A stretch of DNA of 64,000 nt from Phyllostachys edulis (lineage: Eukaryota; Streptophyta; Magnoliopsida; Poales; Poaceae): contig CM070561.1 in assembly GCA_036346405.1 (NCBI GenBank), positions 22,724,215-22,788,214 on the forward strand. The letters run 5' to 3'. Both the position numbers and the translations under genes were made by a program. Of this stretch, positions 33,355-45,188 are shown one piece after another. A model generated the notes under the pieces. That model searched no databases, was not told where the DNA came from, and saw nothing but the letters and a program-made list of their open reading frames with translations. Every line of letters starts with the position of its first letter. The stretch's first letter is position 1.

Positions 33355-34440
33355 TACAAGCCCAGTTTAGCTCTCCATTTTTGCACAAATATCCCAACTT
33401 TTTCATTCTAGCTACTTCTTTTTGCAGCATCTTGCTGTTCTTTTGTTGTGCAGTTGGCAGCATGACATGTACTGCATGTCCATGCGTACATTCAGAGTCT
33501 AGCTAATTTGCATCAGAGAAGAAGGTGGAGTTAATCTGTCCACTAATAGCATTAGCTTTGCTCTTGTGCGCAAAAAGCCTAGCTAGTTACGGTGGATTCG
33601 AAGCTGTTCCCTATGACCTTCGTCGCTGTTAATTTCTCGGTTTGCTGCTGCTAGGAACTGCCCTTGTCAAACCTTGGAGTTCGATCAGACGCTGGATCGC
33701 GAAACAACGGCTTGGATGGAACGTAGACAAGTAATAGTAATAAAGGAAGCCGGCCTACTTCAACTCGGTTTGTTAAGTTGGACCGGCTGAGGAAGATCCA
33801 GCCACGCGCTCGTTAGGCCCACTGGATATGATCCCATCCTACGGCTCCTTGCCCTTGCGGGATGCAGCAGAGAGCTCGTGTTTAGTACTGCCTCGCCTAG
33901 CCAGCAAAGGGTTGATGTGTTCATAGCTGGGTGAATATGAGCTAGGTACTTATCTTATCTAGTTTTTTTTTGAATGATATAGTTTGATTTATCATTTTAT
34001 TTATAGTTTAGAATTATTTTTAGAACCGAGTTGTCGAGCCGAGACAAGCAAGAATGAAATCCAATTTTGTTAGAAATCGACTCGTTTCAATGTTTAACCA
34101 ATTAACGAGTGTAATTGGAAAAATTTTGAACCAAACGAACCAGTTTTTTTCACCCCTATTTATAACTCGAAGCGCTCAAGCTTGTACTCTCTCTTCGGAG
34201 ACACCTGATAAAATTGGAACACCTGCCCAAGGATGACACACACAAATTATGTGCCAGTCCCGGGGTCTGCTGTTTCGGTCTTACAATTATGCCCCTGGTG
34301 CCTTCTTGTTGTGCCCTACCATCTTCCTGTTTCTCACAACCAGGTCCTTGAACCAACGTACTTGTTTCAAGTATGCCCGTTTTGATCTCAAAAACCTTGC
34401 AGTTTTACATGTGGGAGTTGGACTTGATATTTTTCAATTA
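33355..34440. other. Intergenic, no feature beyond the CBP60-like flank
   Basis: 33355-33505 is CBP60 3' flank. The rest shows short, unsupported open frames and no repeat that I recognise from elsewhere in the window. Confidence 0.5.
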
Positions 34441-35790
34441 TGTCCTTACCTAGTGACAGAGCCAGGATTTGACAGAGCCTCGGGCCTAAAACTAAAGGGC
34501 TATAAGTCTATAACTAACATCAAATACTATCAACACTGATGTATAACAAAAGTACAACACAAATGCACAATCGAAATAAATTTTGAATTCGATGTTTAAC
34601 GATACGACAAAATAGATAAAACATAGTAAAAAAAAGAATGTAACATACCACTAGCACAAGGTAAATTTTGCTTAATTAACAAAGATTTGGTTCATTTGAT
34701 CCTATCGTATCTTCATCAACAATAGTACGAGAACATGAACTAAGAGGGGAGTTTTACCTTAAGATAGCAGTAAATCAATACCATCAGTAGCACCCATCTC
34801 CATCACAGCACTCATGTATGAGCATCTATTGTCACAAATCAAAATCATCACAGCATCAAAAGATCAATCATGCTCAACATGAAACAAAAATTGAAGTAAC
34901 AGAAAAAGGGAAGGAGGGAAGCTAGAGGGGGTTGGGGGCACGAGCGTAGGCGGCGCCGGGCGTAGGCAAGCCAAGCGAGTCGAGGCAATGCACGGATGGA
35001 GGTGGGGAACATTGGGAGCGTGGCAGCAGCAGGCCGGCCGCACAGGAGCCGGGAGGAGTCTTCTTGAGTGGGAGCGACCAAGGAGAGCACGAGTCGCGCC
35101 AGAGGCCGCAAGCAGGTCGGAGGGGAGCTGGAGGGGAGCCGAGCTAGGGAGGCAGGTGGCAAGGTGCAGAACGTCTGGCGTGGGACACTGAAGAAAGTAG
35201 TAGGAGTGGAGAACAGGAGGAGGCGCCAGGAGAGGGCGTGCACAAGAATGGTTGATTTGGGGGCCGGGAGCAGCCAGGCGTGAGCTTAGGCGAGCAGCGT
35301 GGGAGGAAGCGAAGCCGGGCGCGACGGCAAGTAGCACAGGGTACCAAGAGGAAGCAACGGCACTAGGGGAGGAGGTGCCATGGGAGAGTTTGGCCAAGAG
35401 AGATGGAGGGAGGTAGAAGAAAGAGCAATAAGGGGATAACGCAGGCGGGGCGTTGCTAGGCGGTGGCAGCACGCATGGTCTTCGGACCTACTCCTCTCTC
35501 TTTGGTACCGGTGATGACAACCTCGGGGTACGGCAGTAAACTCGAACTGGCAACTGTGCAATGATTTTTTTTATGCTTACTAAAAATTCTCACTAAGTAG
35601 GGATTCTTTCCCTCCTGTTTACCGTCGAAAAAAAAATTCTCACTAGAATTTTCTCTGGACCTCGGGCCGTTGCCCAACCAGCCTGAGGCCCATCTCCTCC
35701 CATGTCCCTACCTTTGCTCTTTTTTGCTTCTCGCTGTACCATCTCCCCAAAGATGCTCCTAAAGCTTTCTTTTTTTTCACCTGTAACCCT
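34441..35790. other. GC-rich, probably transposon-derived segment
   Basis: The left part begins near GACAGAGCCAGGATTTGAC (34457 on), and a CTCGGGCCGTTGCCC / GCCTGAGGCCC tract occurs at 35663-35693, in a style typical of grass repeats. Between 34850 and 35480 both strands are open because of base composition. The minus-strand products are rich in Pro, Ser, Leu and Ala and show no domain. I see no gene here. Confidence 0.35.
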
Positions 35791-35796
35791 AAGACA

Positions 35797-36185
35797 ATTT
35801 TTTTAAACAAATAATACATTAAAAAATAATAATTACAAAAAAAATAGTCGAAAAAGAAAATTACAAAACTAGACCTCTATCGCCAATTCAGCTCCTTGTC
35901 GCCAATTCAATTGGCGACATGGACTAAATCCCTAAATTATTCTTGTCTAGAGGGGGCATATACCACTGGAGAAGTTTCTATCGCCAATTGAAATGACGAC
36001 ATGAGGCTATCGTCAATTCAATCGGCACAAGAGGGGCGACATGGCTAATGCCGCCAATTGAAACAGCGACAGCTTCCTGTCACCGATTGAATTAGCGACA
36101 GAGGTTTAGTTTTGTAATTTTCTTTTTCGACTATTTATTCTTGTAATTCTTTTAGAAAAATGTATTATTTTTTTTAAAAAAAACT
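35797..36185. mobile_element. Foldback (MITE-like) element with about 90-bp inverted repeats
   Basis: The left arm (about 35797-35890) includes AATAGTCGAAAAAGAAAATT and ACAAAACTAGACCTCT. The right arm (about 36098-36185) is its reverse complement with few changes (AGAGGTTTAGTTTTGT, AATTTTCTTTTTCGACTATT). The interior has several TCGCCAATT...AATTGGCGA palindromic modules. No coding capacity. Superfamily not determined. Confidence 0.8.
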
Positions 36186-36495
36186 AAGACTATTCCATTT
36201 GTTCCCAACATTGTGTGTGAGCTCTTTTGGTTTTTCAATTATGCCCTGTATCTTTATCTTTTCATACAAGTACTCATCTTGATCCGGATGCTTGCATTAT
36301 TTCATCTTTTCATACCTACTACTATTTTTTTTCCCGAGAAATACCTGCTTGTCCTTAATTATTCTCGTTCGCTAGCAGGTAGGCATAGCTCTATGGTCCT
36401 GCCACCGTTCTATTTGACTCATGATACAGCATAGACTGTGACACTGATGTACCCCCCACAGAATTTACATAGAACTGTGTACGAGAACAAATGCA

Positions 36496-36885
36496 GTGCT
36501 CCCGCAATATTTTCGTGCTACCGGTGCTTCTGTTCCTCTAAAAATGATTCGAATGGTCATAGAAATTTCTGAAAAACAATTGTATAGATAGAGTACAATA
36601 TATTCTATCATGCCACAAAAATGTAAAACTAAATTCGATGTGCTTTTTGAGAAGCAAAAAATAACAATTTCAGTGAATAACACCTTTATTTTTTTTCCTT
36701 TTTAATTTCGGATTTAATTTTCAGAACAATTTTTCTTTTTTGTTTTTCAATGTGTAGATCAAATTTAGGTTTGAAATTTTATGGTAGGATATATTATATT
36801 GTACCTATCTATACAAATGTTTTCGGAATTTTTTATGATCATTTGAATCACTTTAGAAGGAATGGGAGCACCGGTACACATATTT
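36496..36885. mobile_element. Foldback element with about 140-bp imperfect inverted repeats
   Basis: The left arm (about 36498-36655: GTGCTCCCG, CTACCGGTGCTTC, ATTCGAATGGTCATAG, TTGTATAGATAGAGTACAATATA) pairs with the right arm (about 36745-36885: TATATTGTACCTATCTATACAA, read in pieces, then TATGATCATTTGAAT and GGGAGCACCGGTA). The loop is AT-rich. Target duplication not identified; no coding capacity. Confidence 0.72.
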
Positions 36886-37189
36886 CTCTTGACTTGGTTT
36901 CGATTCGCGTTATGTTAGACCATAGTGATTTGGTTGGCAAAAATTACGCTTGGTTTTTTAGACCAATTTTACGCTTGATTACTTCCCTAGCTCGGTTAAT
37001 AGTTGCAACACCTGAGTAACCTGAGAGCAACTCTATCCCAAAACTCTCAACTGCATGTGCTTGCTATCCTGAGAGTAATTAACACTCTGGCTCAAACTAT
37101 CAACTGTGCTTAATTGCTGTCCAATCTAATCTAACAAATCATCGGATGAATTCCCAAGTTTTAAGCATACACCTCATCTTAATCACTTC
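36886..37189. other. Short intergenic stretch
   Basis: No gene or repeat recognised between the foldback element and the point where similarity to the Gypsy-2 3' LTR begins. The true edge of the truncated LTR is not marked by any terminal motif. Confidence 0.4.
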
Positions 37190-39885
37190 ATGATTAGGTA
37201 GTTATTTCCGATGTCTTAATGTCGCGGTATTAGAATGACTCGTGGGTCTGTGAACAGAAAACTAGGGCAATTAAAAAAACCGGTTTCTTTTAGAGCCTAT
37301 GACAAGCGGGCCTAAGGCCGTTAAATGCTCAGTTTTCTCCCTTGTGCGTAGCACTGTGTGTGGACCCGTTTGTCATCGTCTTTGGCTAGGTCTAGCTGAG
37401 TAGGAAAAGTATTTAATGCTTATATTAATTCGGGATTGATTTATTTGTGTACTGTTAATTGTTTTAAACTTCAAAATTGCATAAGTACTTCGTTTTAACT
37501 CCTTTTTGGATGATTCAAATTTTGTTAGCTTACATTTCAAATGTACTTTAATATAAAAATGGTTTGAACTATGTTACTGTTCCATAAATTAGTGTTAGCA
37601 AAATTACTTTAGGTTTAGTATTATTGTTGTACTAAACTTTGTTTTAACTTGAAAAATACACAAGCATTTCTCTGTGACTCCAAATTGAGTGAACTCAATT
37701 TTGTTGGGTTCCTCTATTAGTGTACTTTATTGTAGAATAGGTTTTGAGCATGTTACTATCTCTGAAAATCTTATTTTGCAAATGATTTGTGCACTACTTT
37801 CATGACTTTGAAAAATTGTAGAAAATTCATTTTAGCTCCAAATGAGGTGAATCAAATTTCATTGTTCATCTCATGAGGATCTCTGTCTACCATAAAATTT
37901 TCATGTTCACCACCTCTCTGAAAAATTGTGCCAAAAAATTAATTTTGGATGAACAGTAGCCGAAATGAATTTTTCCAGCATTTATTCAAAAAGCTGATTT
38001 TGTTTTGGCTATAACTTTTGCATACAAACTCCAAATCGATTGATTTTTATTGATAAATTCATTTAAAATCATGCTCTACCTTTTGTGAAATTTTCATGAT
38101 TTTGAATTTTTGAGTATTTTCGGTGTTATTCATTCTTATTTGTTCTTCTCAATTCTTTTGATAAGTTCCGACGAATTCGTTGAGTACGAGAGTGATTACG
38201 AGAGTGATCCTCTGCAGTAAGAAAGTTATCTCCAGCAAGGCAAGAAGTTTTCCTTTGATGCATGTTGATCCTATTATTTGTGCATGCTAATATTTCAAAT
38301 GTTTCAACTGTATGTATGCATGCTATGTTGTCAAGTTATTTCTCAGTCATGATAGTTTACCTAATTAGTTAATTGAACTGTAGGTAAACATCCATTCTTT
38401 ACAACTGAGCCTAGGGTTATCTTCGTTGTGATTTAGAGCTCGATGGATGGGCTCTAATCACATTATTTTGTAGCATACGAGTTGTGTCGCTTAGCAATGC
38501 TTAGAACGGTAGAATGGGAATCATCGCTTCGGCGATGGTTATTATATCATCACTTTAATTTACTTGGGTCAGGGTACCCATGTATATATTGTATTTGAGA
38601 AACTAAAACTGAAAATAAAATATCTTAGACTTAGGCACATTGGCTGATGGTGTGGTTATCAGGTGTGTGGATGATGCCTAAGTCAACAAGGACCGAGTTA
38701 CTTGTGTCACTGATGCAAGTGTTATTGCGTGTATTCCACATGAGGGCCATATGGGAACCCCTCTTAACTTAGTACTTTGGCGTGTGTTAGCTCCGAGTCA
38801 CAGGAGGTTGTGTGTGTTGTGTATAAAAAGAAATGTGTTGTGTGCGTTGGGTGTGACGGGGTGGGTTCCTGCTAGGTTCTCCACACATAGGAGCATCGGT
38901 AAGTTTTCTCTCTGCCGATGACTTCGACACAACGTATGGAGGTTTCCATTCCCAGACGGGCGACTCGCAGTTAATACATTATATTGGAAACGTCTCGTAG
39001 GACTTAGCCTTGCCGGCATACCTAAGGAAGTGTGCTTTATCGCGTGGCGAAAGGACGGTCTGACATGTGGGTACAGTTGTGCACCCCTGCAGGGTATAAA
39101 CTATTCGAATAGCCTTGTCCTAGGTTATGGACATGCTTGGTTAGGTCGTGCAAGAACTAGACTATAACTTTTTCCTTAAAACTTGAATTCGGGTGGTACG
39201 AATGGGTAATTCGTGCTATGTTGTGGTGGCTGTTGGGAAGTCACCTCTAGGTTGTTATTTATGTTTATTCATGTTGTCTCGCTGTTATTTATTTAAATAA
39301 AAACAGATTTTTCAAACTGCCTTCAATCTATTATCTATTGCAAATGAAATATTGCTTTGTGTGTTAAATGAACCCTATGGCTTCTCCTTTGAATCAGCTT
39401 GCATGTAGCTATGTATAGGTTTGTTATACGTAAGTCTTGCGAGTACAATTTTGTACTCAACTGCATTGCTTAATTGTTGCAGAGGAGGTTGACCCCCCAA
39501 GGGGTTAAGTATTGTGAGACCGACTTCGTGCAGGACAACTAGCTTGGTGGTCCGGTCGGTTGCCTTGTGGGTAAGGGCAAACCGTTGGCTTTTGTTTATC
39601 GCCATCTTATGGCTTATGTTTCCGTTGCTACTTTGTTTATTTACCTTGTCTTTGGCCGGTCGGCACCTTTTGTAATAACTCTTTTATGTATGTCCTTTAT
39701 GTTGTAATTTGAAGACTCGGTATTGTAATGACTTGTGTATAGAATGGATGCTATATTTTGTAATGGGGTATGTGTGCCGCTACTCTGGGAGGTACATGTA
39801 CGCCGAGGCACGGGATATTTGGTTTGTGATGCTAGGACCAATTGGATGGTTAAGTGTTACAAGTTAAATACTCCGGGCTCTCACA
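37190..39885 (+). repeat. Gypsy-2 5' LTR, lacking its first ~1.77 kb
   Basis: Similarity to the 3' LTR starts at ATGATTAGGTAGTTATTT (37190; 46962 in the 3' LTR). The end GGGCTCTCACA at 39885 lies directly before the primer site. The TG start of the LTR is missing. It shares blocks with the Gypsy-1 LTR in reverse orientation, for example GATGGATGG...CTCTAATCAC and GGTTGCCTTGTGGG, showing family relationship. Confidence 0.8.
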
Positions 39886-39889
39886 AAAG

Positions 39890-39903
39890 TTGGTATCAGA
39901 GCC
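39890..39903 (+). other. Primer-binding site of Gypsy-2
   Basis: TTGGTATCAGAGCC, complementary to initiator tRNA-Met, four bases after the LTR end TCTCACA. It fixes the element's orientation as plus. Confidence 0.93.
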
Positions 39904-40764
39904 ATACTGACCGTAGAAACCCCTAGCTTAGTTATCCTTATGATACTTTGAAATAATTAGTTTCAAAATGTCAAATGATTTTTGAAAACTTAAGTAAGCT
40001 CTCAGATTTTACTCCTTACCTATCTTAGAATGCTTATCTTACCTTGTTTTTGTCAAGTTTGTGAAAAAGTTGTTTCTTCTCATCTTCTTTCAAAAGATAG
40101 TCGTTTCTTCTTTCAAAAGATAGTCGTTTACCATTTAAATTTGGTTTTGGGGATTCAATGAGAGTTGTAATATGAAGCGTTGGCTGTTCTTTGGTGAAGA
40201 TTAGAAGCACTTGGAGTTGAAAAATTCAGCTTGGAGCTTGGATACAAAATCTGGACAGCAAGCATAAGTTTTGGACAGCAAGCACTCAGTTCGTCGTTAG
40301 GGCTAAAAATGAGAGGATAATTCAATTAAAACTCATGGGAATGAAAGGGTAAGATGTGATATTAGTTGGCTAGTTCCTAAAGCACCCTTAGATGGTTTTC
40401 ACCATGATCTTTAGATGTGTTAGAACTTGAGTTGTGTTCTGAAATTTTTCTTCTCAATCGATTGCTCGTTCATTCAATATGAGTTAGTCGTGCCGAGAAG
40501 TTGATCTTGTGTTTTATGAGTTTTGCATTGGATCTTATGCCTCTTTACAAATATTTGGAGTTCATTTCTTGTTATTTATATATTGCTTTTGGGTTAGGAT
40601 AATATCTCATTTCCCTAGTCGATAGCTTCTCTACTGCTATCTTTCTCATCAAGTTTTCAGGTTTTTGTTGCTAACCTAATTCAATGGAACAGGATGGCTG
40701 GAGAACCCGAAGCGGACAAGGTCAGCTAGCTGGTCATGATGAGGAGCTCCCGCCTCCTCTAACC

Positions 40765-41690
40765 ATGGCCGAGGTTCTCGCTCAAATCGAGCGAAACCAA
40801 ATGGATCAGACGTGCATCCTAGAGGTTATTGCGTGAAACACCTCCGCTCTTTCTGGTGCCTCTGGATCAGGAGGAGGTGGTGGTCATCAACCGCGGGGAG
40901 GACTCTCAGAGTTCCTTCGCACTCAGCGCGCCCACCTTCTCCCAGTCCGAAGATCCCCTCGACGCAGACGACTGGCTGCGTCTAGTTGAGCGGAAGCTCA
41001 ACGTCGCTCAGTGCCAAGATCATGAGAAGGCACTCTTTGTCTCTCATCAACTTGAGGGGGCAGCACTTTCATGTTGGCAAAACTTTCTTGCCATGCAACC
41101 CGTGGGCCGAGCCATTACTTGGGAGAGGTTTCGTACTGCTTTCCATCAGTCTCATGTTCCCGCCAGTTTGATGAAGCTCAAGAAGAAGGAGTTCATGGCA
41201 CTCAAGCAAGGGTACAAATCAGTGATTGAATATCTTCATGAATTCAACCATCTTTCCCGATATGCCCCTGAGGACGTGCCCACTAATGAAGCCAAGTAGG
41301 AGAAGTTCATGGATGGCCTGTCCGAGAAGCTTCAGGACAAGCTATCTATCGTCGACTTCCCCGACTTCCAGATGTTGGTTGACAAGGCCATTGTCGCTGA
41401 GCATAAGGGGAGAGTGCTGGGTGAGTCTCACAAGCACAAGTGGGAGGCCCAAAAATCAGCAAGGGCCAACCTTCCCCGTCCTCGCGTCGGGCAAGAACCG
41501 GTGCCCCATTCTCAGGCTCCACCACCACCGAGGCCACCGGCGTTTGTACCGCGCCCACTGCAGGCCGTGTCTCAACCACGTGCACCTGCAGGACAGCAAG
41601 GAGGCCTCCGCAATCCAGCTACTGAGGTCACTTGTTTCTTCTGCCATAACAAGGGGCATTATGCGAATACTTGCCCCAAGAAGATCGGAG
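40765..41690 (+). pseudogene. Gypsy-2 gag, broken
   Basis: Starts MAEVLAQIERNQMDQT at 40765. A TGA follows 70 bases on (40834-40836). A shifted frame, 40829-41299, continues with SFALSAPTFSQSEDPLDADDWL and the capsid part (WERFRTAFHQSHVP, YLHEFNHLSRYAPEDV), then a TAG at 41297. The next frame (41309 on) has DKLSIVDFPDFQMLVDKAIVAEH and the zinc knuckle CFFCHNKGHYANTC near 41632-41673, the usual C-x2-C-x4-H-x4-C. At least two interruptions prevent a full gag. Confidence 0.85.
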
Positions 41691-41699
41691 CGGCCCCTC

Positions 41700-44600
41700 A
41701 TCCTAATGGAGGACGCGGGCAAGGAAATGGTCATCCTCCAGATCAGAAGGTTATCCAAAGGACCCAGAGTTTGGGAACCGACCGATTCATCCATATCTCA
41801 GCCGAGAAAGCACAGGAGGCACCCGACGTCGTGTTGGGTACATTTCTTGTCAACTCTCATCCTGCTACCGTTTTGTTTGATTCCAGAGCTTCTCATTCCT
41901 TTATATCAAAGTATTTTGTTGCACTTTGTGATCTTCAAATTGTTCCAATGCATGTTCCTTTGATTATTCATTCTCTGGGATCGGAAATAAGAGCTGAAAA
42001 TAAGTGTCGGGATGTCTCTATTGAGATTGGAGGAGTGGGATTTTTGGCAAACCTTATCCTCCTCGATTCAGCTAGTTTGGATGTAATACTTGGCATGGAC
42101 TGGCTGTCCCAACACTTAGGACAAATCGATTGTTCTACGAAATTCATCTCCCTCACAAGCCCATCCAGCGAGCAAGTTGGAATTTCACTGAAACTTCAAG
42201 GACTACATCTTTGTGCACTTGAAGTGAAGCCGGCTATGGAGATTCATGAAGTTCCAGTGGTGTGTGACTTCGCTGATGTATTCCCCAAGGAATTGCCTGG
42301 AATGCCTCCAGTTCGGGACATCGAGTTCGTCATCGAGTTGCTGCCCGGTATCGCCCCGATTTCGAAGAGGCCGTATCGAATGCCTCCGAATAAATTGGAG
42401 GAGTTGAAGAAGCAACTTGGTGAGCTTCAAGAGAAGGGTTTCATCTGCCCAAGCACATCTCCGTGGGGTTGTCTGGCGATCTTTGTGAAGAAGAAGGACA
42501 AGACTCTGCGAATGTACGTGGATTACTGTCCGTTGAATGAAGTGACAGTAAAAAACAAGTACCCGTTGCCTCAGATTGACGACCTTTTTGATCAGTTGAC
42601 CGAAGCTCGGGTATTTTCCAAGGTCGATATGAGATTGGGCTATTACAAAGTCTGAATCAGATCTGAAGATATTCCGAAGATGACTTTCTCTACTCATTAC
42701 AGACTGTACGAGTACACCGTCATGTCTTTTGGCTTGACAAATGCTCCTGCCCTGTTCATGAATCTTATGAATATGGTATTCATGGAGTATTTGGACAAGT
42801 TTGTGGTGGTCTTTATTAACGATATCCTCATCTACTCACAGAATGACGAAGAGCATGCTGAACATCTGAAGCTAGTGTTGCAAAAGTTGCGTGAGCATCA
42901 GCTTTATGCGAAGTTCAACAAGTGTGAGTTTTGGTTGAAAGTAGTGGCATTCTTGGGCCATGTTCTTTCAGCAGGAAGCATAGCCGTGGATCCTAGCAAG
43001 GTCAGTGATGTGCTCTCATGGGGTCAACCCAAGTCGGTGACCGACGTGAGGAGTTTTCTCAGTTTAGCGGGATACTATCATCGCTTTATTGAGAATTTCT
43101 CCAAGATCGCGAAGCTGATGACGGAGTTGCTCAAAAAGGACAAGAAGTTTGTGTGGTCCACTGATTGTGAGAAGAGTTTTCAAGAACTCAAGAAAAGATT
43201 GACCACAACTCCAGTTCTTGGTCTTCCCGATGTCCACCAAAGCTTTGATATCTATTGCGATGCTTCTCGTCAAGGACTTTGTTGTGTTCTTATGCAAGAT
43301 GGCAAAGTAGTAGCCTATGCATCAAGACAATTAAGACCTCATGAAATCAATTATCTAACCCATGACTTGGAGTTAGCTACTGTGGTTCATGCACTAATGA
43401 TTTGGCGACATTACCTCATCGGTAATCGTTGCGAAGTGTATTCTAACGACAAAAGTTTGAAGTATTTGTTCACCCAACCAGATCTGAACCTTAGGCAAAG
43501 AAGGTGGTTGGAATTGATCAAAGACTATGATATGGGTCTCTAATATCATCCAGGCAAGGCTAATGTTGTTGCCGACGCACTCAGTCGGAAGGTTTATTGC
43601 AACACATTGATGCTCAAGGAGCAGAAGTCCGCCCTTCATAAAGAATTTCAGCGGCTCAACTTATGAGTGGTCGAGCATGGTTCCCTCGCTGCCATGGTTG
43701 TACAACCAACCTTGGAAGAACAGATCAAGGTTGCTCAACAATCGTGCAAGGGGGTGTGCTTGATCAAGAAAAACATCAAGAATGGGACCGCCAAATGTTT
43801 CTCGGAAGACAAAAATGGTGTTGTATGGTTCGGACAGCGCCTTGTTGTTCCAAAGGTTGTGGAATTGCGGAATTTAATTCTTTGCGAAGCCCATGACTCC
43901 CCCTTGTCCATTCATCCCGGGGCCACAAAGTTATATCAAGATCTCCGTTAGAAATTCTGGTGGACCCGAATGAACCGAGAGATCACAAGATTCGTTGTCG
44001 AGTGCGACGTATGTCATCGTATGAAGGCCAAACATCAACGTCTGGTGGGTCTCCTTCAACCTTTGGCAATACCTGAGTGGAAGTGGGACTCGATCGGTAT
44101 AGATTTTATCACCGGTTTGCCCCGAACCTCCAAAGGGAATGATGCCATCTGGGTTATCATTGATCGACTGACTAAAGTGGCCCATTTCCTGCCTGTCAAG
44201 ACTAATCTTTGTGTAGGTATTTTTGGCGGACCTCTACATTTCCCGCATTGTGAGTTTGCATGGAGTACCCAAGATGATTATTTCTGATCAAGGTTCACTC
44301 TTCATTTCTCGATTTTGGAATAGCTTGTAAGGAGCTATGGGAACTCATCTTTCTTTCAGCACTTCTTATCATCCTCAAACTGATGGCCACACTAAAAGAG
44401 TCAATCAAGTATTGGAAGACATGCTCCGAGCTTGTGTTCTCTCCTACAGGAAGAATTGGGAGAAATGTCTGTTGTTTGCCGAGTTCTCCTACAACAACAG
44501 CTTTCAAGCTAGTCTTAGCATGGCACCATTTGAGGCTTTATACGGGAGAAAGTGTAGAACCCCGTTGAATTGGTCAGAGATCGGAGAAAGGCCATTCTTT

Positions 44601-45143
44601 GGCTCGGACTCGATCAATGAGGCCGAAAGTCAAGTTCAGTTGATTCGAGACCGATTACGCACAGCTCAATCTAGGCAAAAGAGTTATGCGGATCGTCGTC
44701 ATCGTGAGTTGAGCTTTGAGTGTAATGACTTTGTTTATCTCAAAATCTCTCCTCTAAAGGGCCATCAACGATTCGACGTCAAAGGCAAACTAGCTCCTCG
44801 ATATGTCGGACCTTACCGCATCATCGAGAAGAAAGGAGTTGTGGCCTACAAGTTGGAATTGCTCACTGCACTCGAAGGAGTACACAATGTATTCCATGTG
44901 TCTCAACTGAATAAATGCCTTCGTGTTTCAACCGAGGAAGCTCCATTAGCAAGTCTCGATGTACAAGACGATTTAACCTATCGTGAGCGTCCTCTTCGCA
45001 TCCTTGAAGAAGCTGAACGAAGAATAAGGAATTGTGCCATCAAATTTCTTAAAGTTCAGTTGACACATCATACCAAGGATGAAGCAACATGGGAATGGGA
45101 GGATCGCCTGCGTGCGGACTACCCATCTTTCTTTTCTGAGTGA
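41700..45143 (+). pseudogene. Gypsy-2 pol (protease, RT, RNase H, integrase, chromodomain), broken
   Basis: Protease near 41860-42000 has LFDSRASHSFIS where the active site is normally DSGA. RT runs from DVFPKELPGMPP and KRPYRMPP to SFGLTNAPALFMNLMN; its catalytic motif reads VVVFINDILIYS, with Asn in place of the first Asp. RNase H has FDIYCDASRQGLCCVLMQ and NYLTHDLELATVV. Integrase has HPGATKLYQDLR, CDVCHRMKAKHQR, DFITGLPRTSKGNDAIWVIIDRLTK. The C-terminal part has FHVSQLNKCLRV and a chromodomain (FLKVQL...DEATWEWEDRLRADYPSFF) ending at 45143. In-frame stops occur at about 42652, 43541, 43664 and 43949, with a frame break near 44285. It is dead by stops and by catalytic changes. Confidence 0.88.
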
Positions 45144-45170
45144 GTGGAATCTCGGGACGAGATTCTTGTA

Positions 45171-45188
45171 AGGGGGGAGGGGAGGTTT
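45171..45188 (+). other. Polypurine tract of Gypsy-2
   Basis: AGGGGGGAGGGGAGGTTT directly before the LTR start TGTAACATCCC at 45189, as expected for a gypsy element. Confidence 0.85.

Noticed and set aside
34848..35472. Minus-strand frames of 131 and 202 residues
   Set aside because: Pro/Ser/Leu/Ala-rich products with no domain in a GC-rich block; all frames are open there because of composition.
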